DNA of 64,000 bases, taken from positions 186,001 to 250,000 of the forward strand of contig NZ_FTMX01000007.1 in the NCBI RefSeq assembly GCF_900156045.1. The letters run 5' to 3'. Position numbers and translations under genes: made by a program. A model generated the notes under the pieces. It worked only from the letters and a program-made list of their open reading frames with translations, had not been told where the DNA came from and ran no database searches. Shown one piece after another: positions 18,471 to 28,295 of the stretch. Source of the stretch: Peribacillus simplex (lineage in GTDB: Bacteria; Bacillota; Bacilli; Bacillales; DSM-1321). Each line of letters starts with the position of its first letter. Within the stretch, counting starts at the first letter, position 1.

Positions 18471-19475
18471 ATGAATTTTAAGCTTGGAATATTAGATCAA
18501 AGCCCCATTTTTCCTGGGAATTCAGCAGTTGATGCACTTAAGCAAACAGTAAACCTAGCTCAAAAAGCTGAGGAATGGGGATATACCCGTTTTTGGGTAT
18601 CGGAACATCATCATATGGAACAAGTTGCTGGCTCTTCACCGGAAGTATTAATTTCTTATTTATTATCGAAGACCACATCCATTCGTGTAGGTTCTGGAGG
18701 TGTCATGCTTCAGCACTACAGTCCTTATAAAGTCGCTGAAAATTTTAATGTTTTATCCACTCTTGCACCGGGCAGGGTAGATCTTGGCATTGGTAAAGCA
18801 CCTGGTGGATTTCCTTTATCAACAAAGGCATTACAATTTGGAACTGTAAATGATGGAAAAGATTTTGGGGAACGTGCATCCTTATTGCTAAAAATTATTG
18901 AAAATTCAATCAATGACGATCATTTGCTATCTGGTATTCAAGCAACACCGATACCGCCTGAAAAGCCCGAAACTTTTCTGCTGGGTGCAAGTTCAGACAG
19001 CGCTCAACTAGCCGCTAACCTAGGAATGGATTTTGTATTCGCCAGATTTATTAATAGTGATGATACCATGCTGTATGAAGCTTCCTCTGCTTACCGAAGC
19101 AAGTACCCAGAAGGTCGTTTTATCGTATCAGTAGCGGTTGTGGCAGCTCCTACCCAGCAAAAAGCAGAGGAGCTGGCAAGCGAACACAAACTATTTAAAG
19201 TTCATCTTCAAAGTGGCCGGACGCTGACAGTTCAATCACGTGAGCAGGCTGAGTCATTTGAGAAGCAGGCTGGTGAAGCTTACGAAATAGAAGAGCAGAC
19301 CCCATATGTTATTGCTGGGACTCCAGGATATGTTAACGGGATTTTAAAGGAACTTCAGGAAGTTTTTCAAGTGGATGAATTTATTTTGCATACACCGCTT
19401 CGAACAGAAACAGAACGGGTCCAATCTTTTCAATTGTTGAGTCCGCTTCACTTAGGGGATGAGATTATCATATAG
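18471..19475 (+). CDS. Luciferase-like (LLM) flavin-dependent oxidoreductase, second copy
   Basis: A 334-residue paralogue of the 9897 product. The first 130 residues are nearly the same ([65 protein letters not shown]), and divergence increases towards the C-terminus. ATG 18471 is used because homology starts there and GGAGAGAG precedes it; an upstream in-frame start at 18444 is rejected. It leads a unit with a methionine-type importer, so it may oxidise a different thioether or alkylsulfur compound. Confidence 0.8.
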   Translation: MNFKLGILDQSPIFPGNSAVDALKQTVNLAQKAEEWGYTRFWVSEHHHMEQVAGSSPEVLISYLLSKTTSIRVGSGGVMLQHYSPYKVAENFNVLSTLAPGRVDLGIGKAPGGFPLSTKALQFGTVNDGKDFGERASLLLKIIENSINDDHLLSGIQATPIPPEKPETFLLGASSDSAQLAANLGMDFVFARFINSDDTMLYEASSAYRSKYPEGRFIVSVAVVAAPTQQKAEELASEHKLFKVHLQSGRTLTVQSREQAESFEKQAGEAYEIEEQTPYVIAGTPGYVNGILKELQEVFQVDEFILHTPLRTETERVQSFQLLSPLHLGDEIII

Positions 19476-19562
19476 AAGGAAAAGAAATACCAGCGGATAT
19501 GTAGCAGCTGATAAATATTTGTTATTCCAATATAGAAGGATAAGAAAGAGGAGTGAGAAACA

Positions 19563-20396
19563 TTGAAGAGAATTAAATGGCTGTCCGTAACGATTTTAAC
19601 AATAGTATTGCTGGTATTGGGAGCTTGTGGAAATAATGAGCAGACAGGATCGGAGAGTAAAGGAGACAAAGATGAGGTAGTGACTTTGAAAATTAGTGCA
19701 GCCTCTATCCCACATGCAGAAATTTTAGAGTTTATCGCACCGGATTTAGAAAAACAGGGCGTGAAACTGGATGTAGTGATTTCTACGGATGGTATTCAAA
19801 CGAATCAACAAACCGCAAACAAAGAATTGGATGCAAATTTCTTTCAACATTCCCCGTATTTAGAGCAAGTAAATAAAGATAGTGGTTTAAATTTGGTTAA
19901 TGTGAAGGGTGTACATATTGAACCATTTGGTGTCTATTCAAAGAAAATTAAGTCTATAGGGGAATTGTCAGACGGAGCGAAAGTAGCTATACCGAAAGAT
20001 CCAGTAAACTTTTCACGTGCGTTACAGCTTTTTGCAGCAAATAATATCATTGAGCTGGATGGTTCCAAGTCAGGGGATTATACGATTGAGGACATTACAG
20101 AAAATGATAAAAAAATAGAATTCATTTCAGTCGATTCCCCACTTTTAGTTCACTCGCTTGACGATGTGGAAGCATCGGCCATTAACACAAACCATGCGCT
20201 GGAAGGAGGGTTAAAACCTCTCGATGATGCACTGATAATTGAAGGAAAGGATTCACCATATGTAAACATTTTAGTGGCTCGTCCTGATAATAAGGACGAT
20301 AAAGCGATCCAAAAGCTTGCGAATGCATTAACGACGGAAAAGGTCAAAGAGTTTATTTTAGATAAATATGAAGGAGCCGTCGTGCCAGCGTTTTAA
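19563..20396 (+). CDS. Methionine-type ABC transporter binding lipoprotein (MetQ/NlpA family), copy 1
   Basis: A 277-residue NlpA-family lipoprotein. The signal peptide ends in the lipobox LGAC (about residues 18-21). LDANFFQHSPYLEQ and the DVEASAINTNHALEGGL segment are hallmarks of MetQ-type binders. TTG 19563 is the start, 8 bp after GAGGAGTGAG. It precedes a MetN-like ATPase and MetI-like permease. Relatives bind methionine, its sulfoxide or D-methionine. The two binding proteins of this unit suggest distinct ligands. Confidence 0.82.
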   Translation: MKRIKWLSVTILTIVLLVLGACGNNEQTGSESKGDKDEVVTLKISAASIPHAEILEFIAPDLEKQGVKLDVVISTDGIQTNQQTANKELDANFFQHSPYLEQVNKDSGLNLVNVKGVHIEPFGVYSKKIKSIGELSDGAKVAIPKDPVNFSRALQLFAANNIIELDGSKSGDYTIEDITENDKKIEFISVDSPLLVHSLDDVEASAINTNHALEGGLKPLDDALIIEGKDSPYVNILVARPDNKDDKAIQKLANALTTEKVKEFILDKYEGAVVPAF

Positions 20397-20446
20397 GTGA
20401 AGGGAGTATTCTATACCAAGTTAGTTAAAAAGAGGAGGTGGCCACT

Positions 20447-21526
20447 TTGATTGAATTTCGTCAGGTTTCAAAAGTATTTGATGATGGAGAGAAGAAAATC
20501 GAAGCGTTAAAGGAGATTAATATAACCGTTGAAAAAGGGGATATATTCGGGGTCATCGGTTTTAGTGGAGCCGGAAAAAGTACACTCATCCGAACTGTGA
20601 ATCTGTTAGAATATCCTACTTTAGGTGAAGTGATTGTAGAAGGAAAAGATCTAGCAAAGATGTCTGAAAAAGATTTGCGTGAAGCTAAGAAAAATATCGG
20701 CATGATTTTTCAGCATTTTAATTTACTTAATTCAAAAACAGTCTTTGATAATGTAGCGATGCCGTTATTGTTAAGTAAAAAAAAGAAAAAAGAGATTGAA
20801 GAACGAGTTTATGAGATTCTCCGCTTTGTGGGCCTAGAAAACAAAGCAATGAATTATCCAAATCAGCTATCAGGTGGACAAAAGCAGCGTGTCGGGATTG
20901 CCCGTGCGTTGGCTACAAACCCCTCTATTTTATTATGTGATGAAGCAACATCAGCTTTAGATCCACAAACAACAAAATCAATCTTGAATTTGTTGAAACG
21001 GATAAATGATGAATATAAAATTACCATTCTAATTATCACGCACGAAATGGAAGTGATTAAAGAAATTTGTAATCGGGTTGCAGTGATGGAGGATGGTAGC
21101 GTGATTGAATCAGGGAATGTAATCGATATCTTTGCCCGTCCACGAACAGAAACAACACGTAACTTCATTCGATCGGTTGTTCGCGATGAAGTGCCATTAA
21201 GTGTTTATGGATTGCTTAATGAGGATACCTATTTCAGCCGTATTTTTAAAATTGATTTTTTGGGATTGAGCTCTGGGCAGTCAATCGTTTCAAGAACAGC
21301 GAAGAGGTTTAATGTGGAAATAAACGTTCTGTTCGGTAATATTACTGAGTTACAAGGCATCCCATTTGGTAATTTAATTGTTGAAATAATAGGAAATGAT
21401 GATGAAATTGATCGGGCATTACAGTTTATAAAGAATCAAAAGGTTGAAGTGAAGGAGGTTACGAAGGATGGAAGTAAGCAAAGAGCTCATTTTAAACGCC
21501 TTGTGGGAAACGCTGTACATGGTTAG
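20447..21526 (+). CDS. metN: Methionine-type ABC transporter ATP-binding protein (MetN-like)
   Basis: A 359-residue ATPase with Walker A GFSGAGKST, signature LSGGQKQR and Walker B ILLCDEATSALDPQ. The C-terminal NIL domain (about residues 255-345, with FGNITELQGIPFGNLIVEIIG) is the ligand-sensing domain specific to methionine importers. TTG 20447 is chosen because AGGAGG at 20433-20438 is 8 bp upstream; a GTG at 20438 lies inside that site. Its last 59 bp overlap the permease gene in another frame. Confidence 0.85.
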   Translation: MIEFRQVSKVFDDGEKKIEALKEINITVEKGDIFGVIGFSGAGKSTLIRTVNLLEYPTLGEVIVEGKDLAKMSEKDLREAKKNIGMIFQHFNLLNSKTVFDNVAMPLLLSKKKKKEIEERVYEILRFVGLENKAMNYPNQLSGGQKQRVGIARALATNPSILLCDEATSALDPQTTKSILNLLKRINDEYKITILIITHEMEVIKEICNRVAVMEDGSVIESGNVIDIFARPRTETTRNFIRSVVRDEVPLSVYGLLNEDTYFSRIFKIDFLGLSSGQSIVSRTAKRFNVEINVLFGNITELQGIPFGNLIVEIIGNDDEIDRALQFIKNQKVEVKEVTKDGSKQRAHFKRLVGNAVHG

Positions 21527-22118
21527 TATTTCACTTTTTTTTGGAAGCATCATCGGAATATTCTTAGGCATTTTATTGGTTGTAACAAGAAAAGGTCATA
21601 TTTATGAAAATAGATTTATTTTTTCTATAGTGAATCCAATTGTAAACATTTTCAGGTCGATTCCGTTTATTATCTTGCTAGTGGCGATTATCCCATTTAC
21701 AAGACTAATAGTTGGTACGTCGATTGGTACCACAGCAGCAATTGTACCACTCGTGCTTCATATTGGCCCATATATCTCAAGACTAGTAGAGAATTCGCTA
21801 TTGGAAGTGGATGAAGGCATTATTGAAGCAGCGAAAGCCATGGGAGCAACACCATTACAAATTATTTTCAGGTTTTTAATGCCTGAGGCTTTTGCGTCGT
21901 TAATTCTGAGTATAACAACTGCAACAATTGGTTTAGTGGGCGCTACAGCTATGGCAGGAGCTATAGGTGGCGGTGGACTTGGAGATGTAGCGATAACATA
22001 TGGCTATCAACGCTTTAGCACCATTACTATATTCGTCACCGTTGTAATTCTAGTAATTGTAGTTCAGGGAGTTCAAAGTTTAGGAAATATGTTCGAACGA
22101 AAAATTAGAAGGGTGTAG
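21468..22118 (+). CDS. metI: Methionine-type ABC transporter permease (MetI-like)
   Basis: A 216-residue permease with five TM segments. Its EAA-type loop is EGIIEAAKAMGATPLQIIFRFLMPEA, and the AMAGAIGGGGLGDVAITYGYQRF end is typical of MetI. The ATG follows GAAGGAGGTTACGAAGG, so the long overlap with metN (21468-21526) is real rather than a wrong start. It forms a homodimeric channel with MetN-like subunits. Confidence 0.85.
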   Translation: MEVSKELILNALWETLYMVSISLFFGSIIGIFLGILLVVTRKGHIYENRFIFSIVNPIVNIFRSIPFIILLVAIIPFTRLIVGTSIGTTAAIVPLVLHIGPYISRLVENSLLEVDEGIIEAAKAMGATPLQIIFRFLMPEAFASLILSITTATIGLVGATAMAGAIGGGGLGDVAITYGYQRFSTITIFVTVVILVIVVQGVQSLGNMFERKIRRV

Positions 22119-22150
22119 TGGCGGTATTGAACAGAGGGAGAGGGGAATGA

Positions 22151-23005
22151 ATGATGAAAAAATGTATTTTACCTATATTGCTTATCTTGGGGGTGTTATT
22201 GACAGGTTGCACAAGTGATTCAACGAATGCAGGAGGGAAACAAACGAAAGTGAAGGTGGGGATTAGAAATTCTGAACTTCGAACATGGGAGTTTTTAAAG
22301 GAACAGGCTGAAAAAGAAGGGGTGGAAATTGAAATTGTTAATTTCTCATCGGCTTATGATCCGAATGCAGCGCTGGCAGAAGGGGATATTGATATCAACG
22401 CCTTTCAACATGTTGCTTATTTAGATTCATTTAATGCGAAAAACGATACAGACATCGTTCCAATTGGGACTACAATTATTGCTCCTCTTGGTTTGTATTC
22501 AAGTAAATATAAATCGGTGGAAGAGATTCCAAATGGTGCACAAATTGCTGTGCCTAATGACCAGGCTAACTGGGGGAGAGCTTTATTGTTATTACAAGAA
22601 GCTAAACTCTTAAAGGTTGTTGATGACTTTGACGGGAATGGTGGACAGGACAAAATAAAGGAAAATCCGAAGAAAATCAAAATTGTTCCTGTCGATGGTG
22701 CAAGTGCCCCACGTGTGATGGAAGATACAGCTGGTTCGGTGATTAATAATGGAGTTGCCGTAGAAGCGGGACTCACTTTAAAAGATGCTCTTGTGCATGA
22801 AAGTAGTACTGCAAAGCCATATATTAATATTATAGCGGCCAGGAGTGAAGATCAAGACAATGAAGTTTTCCGAAAACTAGTTGATCTCTATCAATCAGAG
22901 AAAACGGCTAAGTTTATTGAAGAGACCTATAATGGAAACTATATTCCAACATTCATTACCTTGAAAGAATTGAGCAGTTATAAGGAGATATATTCTAATA
23001 AATAA
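22151..23005 (+). CDS. Methionine-type ABC transporter binding lipoprotein (MetQ/NlpA family), copy 2
   Basis: A 284-residue NlpA-family lipoprotein with lipobox LTGC (about residues 17-20). DINAFQHVAYLDSFNAKN and GSVINNGVAVEAGL match MetQ landmarks. It differs clearly from the 19563 product, so it is not a recent duplicate. Lying just after the permease, it gives the importer a second receptor. ATG 22151 or the adjacent in-frame ATG 22154 may be used, behind GAGAGGGG. Confidence 0.8.
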   Translation: MMKKCILPILLILGVLLTGCTSDSTNAGGKQTKVKVGIRNSELRTWEFLKEQAEKEGVEIEIVNFSSAYDPNAALAEGDIDINAFQHVAYLDSFNAKNDTDIVPIGTTIIAPLGLYSSKYKSVEEIPNGAQIAVPNDQANWGRALLLLQEAKLLKVVDDFDGNGGQDKIKENPKKIKIVPVDGASAPRVMEDTAGSVINNGVAVEAGLTLKDALVHESSTAKPYINIIAARSEDQDNEVFRKLVDLYQSEKTAKFIEETYNGNYIPTFITLKELSSYKEIYSNK

Positions 23006-23017
23006 GGAGAGATTAGA

Positions 23018-24367
23018 ATGGCTCAAGACAGACAGATGAAGTTAGCTGCTTACCTGATTGGAACAGGCATGCATGTTGCGTCGTGGAGGCATCCGGCATC
23101 AAATCCGAATGCAAGTATCGATGTAAAAGCTTTGCAAAGACTCTCAAAAATTGCGGAGAAAGGGAAATTTGATCTTGCCTTTGTGGCAGATAGTTTGGCC
23201 ATTAATCATGAATCACATCCTCAAATACTTAATCGGTTTGATCCGATTGTACTTATTACAGCATTAGCTGCAGCGACAGAAAAAATTGGCATTGGGGCCA
23301 CAGCTTCTACAACGTACAGTGAACCTTATGTACTCGCTCGCCAATTTGCTTCTGTTGACCATATAAGCGGCGGACGGGTGGGCTGGAATGTTGTTACGAC
23401 AGCTGATGCGACCGGAGAAACGGCCTTGAATTTCAGTCGCGATAAACATTGGGCGCACGATCATCGTTATGAACGAGCGGAGGAGTTCATCGACGTTGTC
23501 CAAGGATTATGGGATTCGTGGGAAGATGATGCGTTTGTGTATAACAAAGAAACGGGACATTTTTTTGATCCTGATAAAGTACATGAGCTTCGGTATAAAG
23601 GGAACTATTTTTCAGTTAAAGGTCCGTTGAATATTGCACGCTCGGCGCAGGGACAGCCGGTTATTATTCAAGCGGGTGCGTCAATACCAGGGCAGCGATT
23701 AGCCGCTCGAACAGCCGAAGTCGTTTTCACTCATTGGGATAACATTGAAGAATCGAAACGATATTATCAAGAATTAAAATCGTCCTTAATGGATTTTGGA
23801 AGAAGCGGGGAAGAGCTCCACATCCTTCACGGAATTTCCCCTATTATCGGAGAAACCGAAGAAATAGCCATTCAAAAATACAATAAACTCCAAAGTCTCG
23901 TTGACCCCTATGAGAGTTTGAAATTCGTTTCTGGTTATATGGGCAACGTAGATTTTTCAAAATATTCTTTAGCTACACCAGCGAGGGATGTTGAGTTTTC
24001 ATCAGTAAATAGCATACAAAGTAACTTTAATGAAATGAAGAAAATTATTGATGAAGAAGACATAAAAGTCGGTGAATTATATGCGAGATTTTTCAGTCCT
24101 GCCAGACGAGATAGATTTGTCGGTACACCAGCTCAAGTAGCCGATGAAATGGAGTTATGGTTTACTGAAAAAGCTTCAGATGGCTTTATGCTTCAATTTC
24201 CACTGTTACCAGGCGACTTAGAGGATTTCGTCGAGATGGTGGTTCCAATTTTACAGGAGAGAGGTTTGTTTCGTTTGGATTACGAAGGGGACACTCTCCG
24301 TGATCATCTTGGATTAAAGAATCCAAAAAATCGCTTTGTTAACGACGAAAAAAACAAATTAATGTAA
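23018..24367 (+). CDS. Flavin-dependent monooxygenase, NtaA/SnaA/DszA family, second copy
   Basis: A 449-residue paralogue of the 10988 product. Shared blocks include [60 protein letters not shown] and VPILQERGLFR. Such enzymes need a flavin reductase partner, and none is coded in this unit. AAGGAGAG precedes the ATG 12 bp after the second MetQ gene. With the LLM at 18471 it frames the methionine-type transporter, suggesting oxidation of an imported thioether, sulfoxide or sulfonate. Confidence 0.82.
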   Translation: MAQDRQMKLAAYLIGTGMHVASWRHPASNPNASIDVKALQRLSKIAEKGKFDLAFVADSLAINHESHPQILNRFDPIVLITALAAATEKIGIGATASTTYSEPYVLARQFASVDHISGGRVGWNVVTTADATGETALNFSRDKHWAHDHRYERAEEFIDVVQGLWDSWEDDAFVYNKETGHFFDPDKVHELRYKGNYFSVKGPLNIARSAQGQPVIIQAGASIPGQRLAARTAEVVFTHWDNIEESKRYYQELKSSLMDFGRSGEELHILHGISPIIGETEEIAIQKYNKLQSLVDPYESLKFVSGYMGNVDFSKYSLATPARDVEFSSVNSIQSNFNEMKKIIDEEDIKVGELYARFFSPARRDRFVGTPAQVADEMELWFTEKASDGFMLQFPLLPGDLEDFVEMVVPILQERGLFRLDYEGDTLRDHLGLKNPKNRFVNDEKNKLM

Positions 24368-24426
24368 AAAAAAGGATGAAATTACTAGCGTTTTCATTAG
24401 AATCCATTAAATAAAGTCATATATAA

Positions 24427-24474
24427 GGGAAGGACTAAGGAAAGATGCAATATGGAGAAATCCTAGTCCCTTTT
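24427..24474 (+). terminator. Imperfect terminator after the sulfur locus
   Basis: GGGAAGGACTAAGG pairs with CCTAGTCCC (bulged) around a 21-nt loop, followed by TTTTC. It lies 60 bp after the monooxygenase stop, between convergent genes. Confidence 0.5.
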
Positions 24475-24554
24475 CTTTCTCCTATCTATATACATAAATG
24501 TTTCTTCTTTATAGAAGGGAACTATCAACAGCCACTAAAACTAACAAGTTAAGT

Positions 24555-25343
<789 letters not shown>

Positions 25344-25358
25344 TTATCGCTCCTTTAA

Positions 25359-26210
25359 CTATTCTTTTGTGAAGCCGATCATGACTCCGCCAGCAATTAC
25401 GAGTGCACACCCAATGATGACGAAGGCCATTTGCTTTTTGGATTTTTTCTCTCCTAAAAGAAAGATGCCGCCTAAAGTTGAAATGACGATTCCCATTTGG
25501 GAAAATGAGAATGCAATGGCAACGCCCACTTTTGGATTAGCGAGCAGGAGACCGATATTACCGACTGCCCACATCACTCCGGTAAGAATATTTCGCCTAG
25601 CATACTTATTAAACGGTTTATGTTTGATGGAAAGGAGCAGGGCAGCCAGGAACATGCCGATTGCTTGCGGCAGGATCGCCGACCATCCGTCAACTTCATT
25701 CCATCTGACAACAATGACATATGTAACATAACCCACCGTTGAAATGGCAAGGTAAAAAACGCCTTTTTTCAAGCTTCCTTCTTTTTTGTCATCACCATCT
25801 CCGTAGCTCGTCAGCAAGACACCTGTAACCAAACAGATTATTGCAACGATGCCGATGATGACTGTAATCCTGTCATTCCATTCCCTGAAAATGATAACCG
25901 CAAAAAATGTATTTCCTAGAATTTGCAGTCCTGTTGAGATTGGAACGGTTTTCGAAACTCCGATTTCCTTGACACTATTGAACTGAAATAATTGCCCGAA
26001 TGCCCAGCCTATCCCGGAAATGATGCCGACAGCCCATACTAGATTGCTCCATTCCGGCGGATTGATGAATGACATCATGATGGCGAACAGTAATGAACCG
26101 ATTGTAATGCCAAGTGTTTGATTATATGAGTTACCCCCGAGTTTTTCGGAAACAAGCACTAAGCTGCCCCATGTCAATGCAGGGAGTAGCGCAAAGAGAA
26201 AACCTTCCAC
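25359..26210 (-). CDS. glcU: Glucose uptake permease GlcU
   Basis: A 283-residue, 10-TM glucose/ribose porter (GRP) family carrier. FALLPALTWGSLVLVSEKLGG, SGIGWAFGQLFQFNSVKEIGVSKTVPISTGLQ and KVGVAIAFSFSQMGIVISTLGGIFLLGEKK are strongly GlcU-like. GTG 26210 is the start, 10-11 bp after AGGAG; an ATG between them is out of frame. It forms an operon with gdh, so imported glucose can be oxidised directly. Its promoter must lie in 26211-26427, shared with the divergent thioredoxin-like gene; I could not assign the boxes. Confidence 0.9.
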   Translation of the reverse strand: MEGFLFALLPALTWGSLVLVSEKLGGNSYNQTLGITIGSLLFAIMMSFINPPEWSNLVWAVGIISGIGWAFGQLFQFNSVKEIGVSKTVPISTGLQILGNTFFAVIIFREWNDRITVIIGIVAIICLVTGVLLTSYGDGDDKKEGSLKKGVFYLAISTVGYVTYVIVVRWNEVDGWSAILPQAIGMFLAALLLSIKHKPFNKYARRNILTGVMWAVGNIGLLLANPKVGVAIAFSFSQMGIVISTLGGIFLLGEKKSKKQMAFVIIGCALVIAGGVMIGFTKE

Positions 26211-26427
26211 AAAATTTCATCTCCTAAATTAGAAAACAATGTTTTAATGAATATAAAAAAATAGGTAGTTAGCAAGCTATTGAATGTATTTAGAGTTTTC
26301 CCTTTACACGGGAAAGAAAAACATGGTTTTAATTTACCAATTTGTCATTTTATTTTTCAGTGTGGAAACAATGAAATAATAAGTGGTTTATGGTACTTTT
26401 AATTTAAAAATAGTTAGGAGAAATAGT

Positions 26428-26988
26428 ATGACGACACTGAATGAATGGTTTGAAAAGGGGATTCCTGCTAAAGAATTTGTATCTTCGATGAAAGTTCATA
26501 AAGAAAACTTGCAATCGATTCAGGAGGGTTTTTCCATTTCTGAAGAGGACCAAGGTTTTTTTGATGAATTAAAGACGAAGGAACTTCGAGCCATTGTCAT
26601 TACTGAAGACTGGTGCGGAGACGCGATGATGAATATTCCTATATTGCTGAATATATCTGAAGCGGCAAATATTGAAACTCGCATGGTTTTACGAGATCAA
26701 AATCTTGAACTGATGGATCAATACTTAACTAATGGAACAGCGCGTTCGATTCCCATTTTTATATTCATTGATAAGAATGGTGAAGAAAAAGCTGTTTGGG
26801 GACCTCGTGCACCAAAGGTACAAGAGTACGTAATGGAGTTAAGGTCTGACCTGCCGGCCAAGGATGATGAACGTTTCGAGGCAGAGCAAAAAGCAGTCAT
26901 TAAAAAGATAACTGCGGCTTTTGCTGAAGAAAAACACTTGTGGGCCGAAGTATACAGCAGCATCAAGGAAGCATTGGGGAGCTGCTGA
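26428..26988 (+). CDS. Thioredoxin-fold family protein (single-cysteine EDWCGD type)
   Basis: A 186-residue protein with a thioredoxin-like fold. The active-site region reads EDWCGDA, so only the first of the two usual cysteines is present. The cis-proline segment is RSIPIFIFIDKNGEE. Many Bacillus genomes carry such Thioredoxin_9-type proteins of unknown role. ATG 26428 is favoured by TTAGGAGAAATAG; the longer frame from 26383 has no ribosome site. A single cysteine argues against disulfide-reductase turnover unless the C-terminal cysteine (GSC) takes part. Confidence 0.7.
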   Translation: MTTLNEWFEKGIPAKEFVSSMKVHKENLQSIQEGFSISEEDQGFFDELKTKELRAIVITEDWCGDAMMNIPILLNISEAANIETRMVLRDQNLELMDQYLTNGTARSIPIFIFIDKNGEEKAVWGPRAPKVQEYVMELRSDLPAKDDERFEAEQKAVIKKITAAFAEEKHLWAEVYSSIKEALGSC

Positions 26989-27043
26989 CAGCGGGTATGG
27001 CACTTTTTGACCTGTCCAAAAAAAGGGTGGGTCCATAATGAAT

Positions 27044-27102
27044 GGCTGTTTCAAAAACGGAGACTGCCTTTCTTTAGTCCATGTTTTTGGAACAGCCTTT
27101 TC
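27044..27102. terminator. Terminator between convergent genes
   Basis: GGCTGTTTCAAAAAC (27044-27058) pairs with GTTTTTGGAACAGCC (27083-27097) across a 24-nt loop, followed by TTTTCATTTTTTA. It can end both the thioredoxin-like gene and, on the other strand, the HTH regulator gene. Confidence 0.7.
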
Positions 27103-27107
27103 ATTTT

Positions 27108-27653
27108 TTATGATTCTGGAATAATTGTAACGCCGATTGTTCGAATAGGAGAATCTTGTTTAGCACTTTGATTCGTAGCTTTGTAGTATTTTAACATTAA
27201 ATCGTTCAATTCATTTTGGAAGTTAATAAAGCTTTCATCATCAAGCTTTAGTTCTAAAAGGGAAAAGGTTGAACCATCTTCCGCACAGTCTCTTTCTTCT
27301 AATTTCGTAAGATAGTTTTGATATTGAGTCATAAGGGATAATTGATAATAAGAAAAATAGTTCACCTTTTTCTCATTAGAAGATTTTTTCCATTCTTCCC
27401 CGCTAAGTCGCGCTTCTTCTTCATTTAAAACATAGTATTTTTCGGAAACGGATCTCACCTTTTTTTCTTTTACAATGCGAATGACCCCTGAATCCAACAG
27501 GACCTGTATATGTCTATATAATGTTGCTTGGGGTACATCTTTAATGATTTTTAACATTTCCAATGGTGTTAAACCATTTTCCCTGTTTCGCATTAAAGCT
27601 TGGGTAATCTTTATTCTTACAGGATGCATTAAAATTTCAGCTTTATTAATCAT
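27108..27653 (-). CDS. ArsR-like winged-helix transcriptional regulator
   Basis: A 181-residue regulator. The N-terminal HTH_20/ArsR-like domain (MINKAEILMHPVRIKITQALMRN...ATLYRHIQVLLDSGVIRIV) spans about residues 1-75; the C-terminal part is helical and charged. ATG 27653 is chosen because GAGGAGAATAAG lies just before it and the fold starts there; the frame continues upstream to 27701 without support. It is divergent from the Fur-boxed ABC/NRPS locus across 400 bp, so it could regulate that locus or itself. The target is unknown. Confidence 0.72.
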   Translation of the reverse strand: MINKAEILMHPVRIKITQALMRNRENGLTPLEMLKIIKDVPQATLYRHIQVLLDSGVIRIVKEKKVRSVSEKYYVLNEEEARLSGEEWKKSSNEKKVNYFSYYQLSLMTQYQNYLTKLEERDCAEDGSTFSLLELKLDDESFINFQNELNDLMLKYYKATNQSAKQDSPIRTIGVTIIPES

Positions 27654-27916
27654 CTTATTCTCCTCACATTGGAAATAATAACTGGATAATTTTTTAATCA
27701 ATTTTAATGTTGGTCATGAATAATAAGTTTATTTCATCATATATTGTAATGTTTGAATCATTTTCATTTAAATAAAAATGACACGGTTTGAAAAATAATA
27801 TAACAGAAATATTTTTTCGAAGTAAATAATAAGCATTTTAAAATAAGTGTAAAAAAATAACGTCTTCATGAAATGAAATTTAATAAATAACACTATATTT
27901 TTATTATTATTCATTG

Positions 27917-27930
27917 TGATAATATTATCA
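27917..27930 (+). promoter_or_regulatory. Fur-box-like palindrome upstream of the ABC/NRPS locus
   Basis: TGATAATATTATCA is a perfect 7+7 inverted repeat of the Fur half-site TGATAAT. The usual central base of the 7-1-7 box is missing. It lies in very AT-rich sequence 75 bp upstream of a better box. I see no gene in 27654-28055. Confidence 0.45.
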
Positions 27931-28003
27931 TTATAAATAACAATAAATACTAAAACAATATTTTATTAAAGAAAAAAATAGGTGCAAAATTCCATTTTGC
28001 ATG

Positions 28004-28033
28004 TTATCATTATCGATAATGATAATAATATTT
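28004..28033 (+). promoter_or_regulatory. Fur box of the yxlEFG-like operon
   Basis: A perfect palindrome with arm TTATCATTATC occupies 28004-28025. GATAATGATAATAATATTT at 28015-28033 matches the 19-bp Fur consensus GATAATGATAATCATTATC at 15 positions. It ends 22 bp before the start codon, so a bound Fur dimer would block initiation. Iron-dependent repression is inferred. Confidence 0.75.
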
Positions 28034-28055
28034 CGTTTTCAAAGGAGTGGTATAT

Positions 28056-28295
28056 ATGGAATTGCATTACGGCTGGAACGAATTGAAAGATATTGATTTC
28101 ATGTCTATTCTGCCGATTATTTTACCGGTAATTGCTATTGGAATGATTTTAGTCCTTATAGCATTAATTGATTTATACAGAAATCGAAAGACGAGGAAAA
28201 ATGTTTTATTGTGGACACTCATCATTATTTTTGCAAATACTATCGGTCCAATTCTGTACTTCGTCATTGGTAGAAAGGACAGTGAGAGAATATGA
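28056..28295 (+). CDS. Small PLDc_N-type membrane protein, YxlE-like
   Basis: A 79-residue protein with two TM segments (about residues 15-40 and 50-70), joined by a basic loop DLYRNRKTRKN, then GPILYFVIGRKD. This is the phospholipase D N-terminal-like membrane module seen in B. subtilis YxlE. ATG 28056 lies 8 bp after AAGGAG; a GTG at 28047 overlaps that site. It overlaps the ABC ATPase start by 4 bp, as in the yxlE-yxlF-yxlG set. No sigY-like sigma factor gene is present here. Confidence 0.72.
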   Translation: MELHYGWNELKDIDFMSILPIILPVIAIGMILVLIALIDLYRNRKTRKNVLLWTLIIIFANTIGPILYFVIGRKDSERI

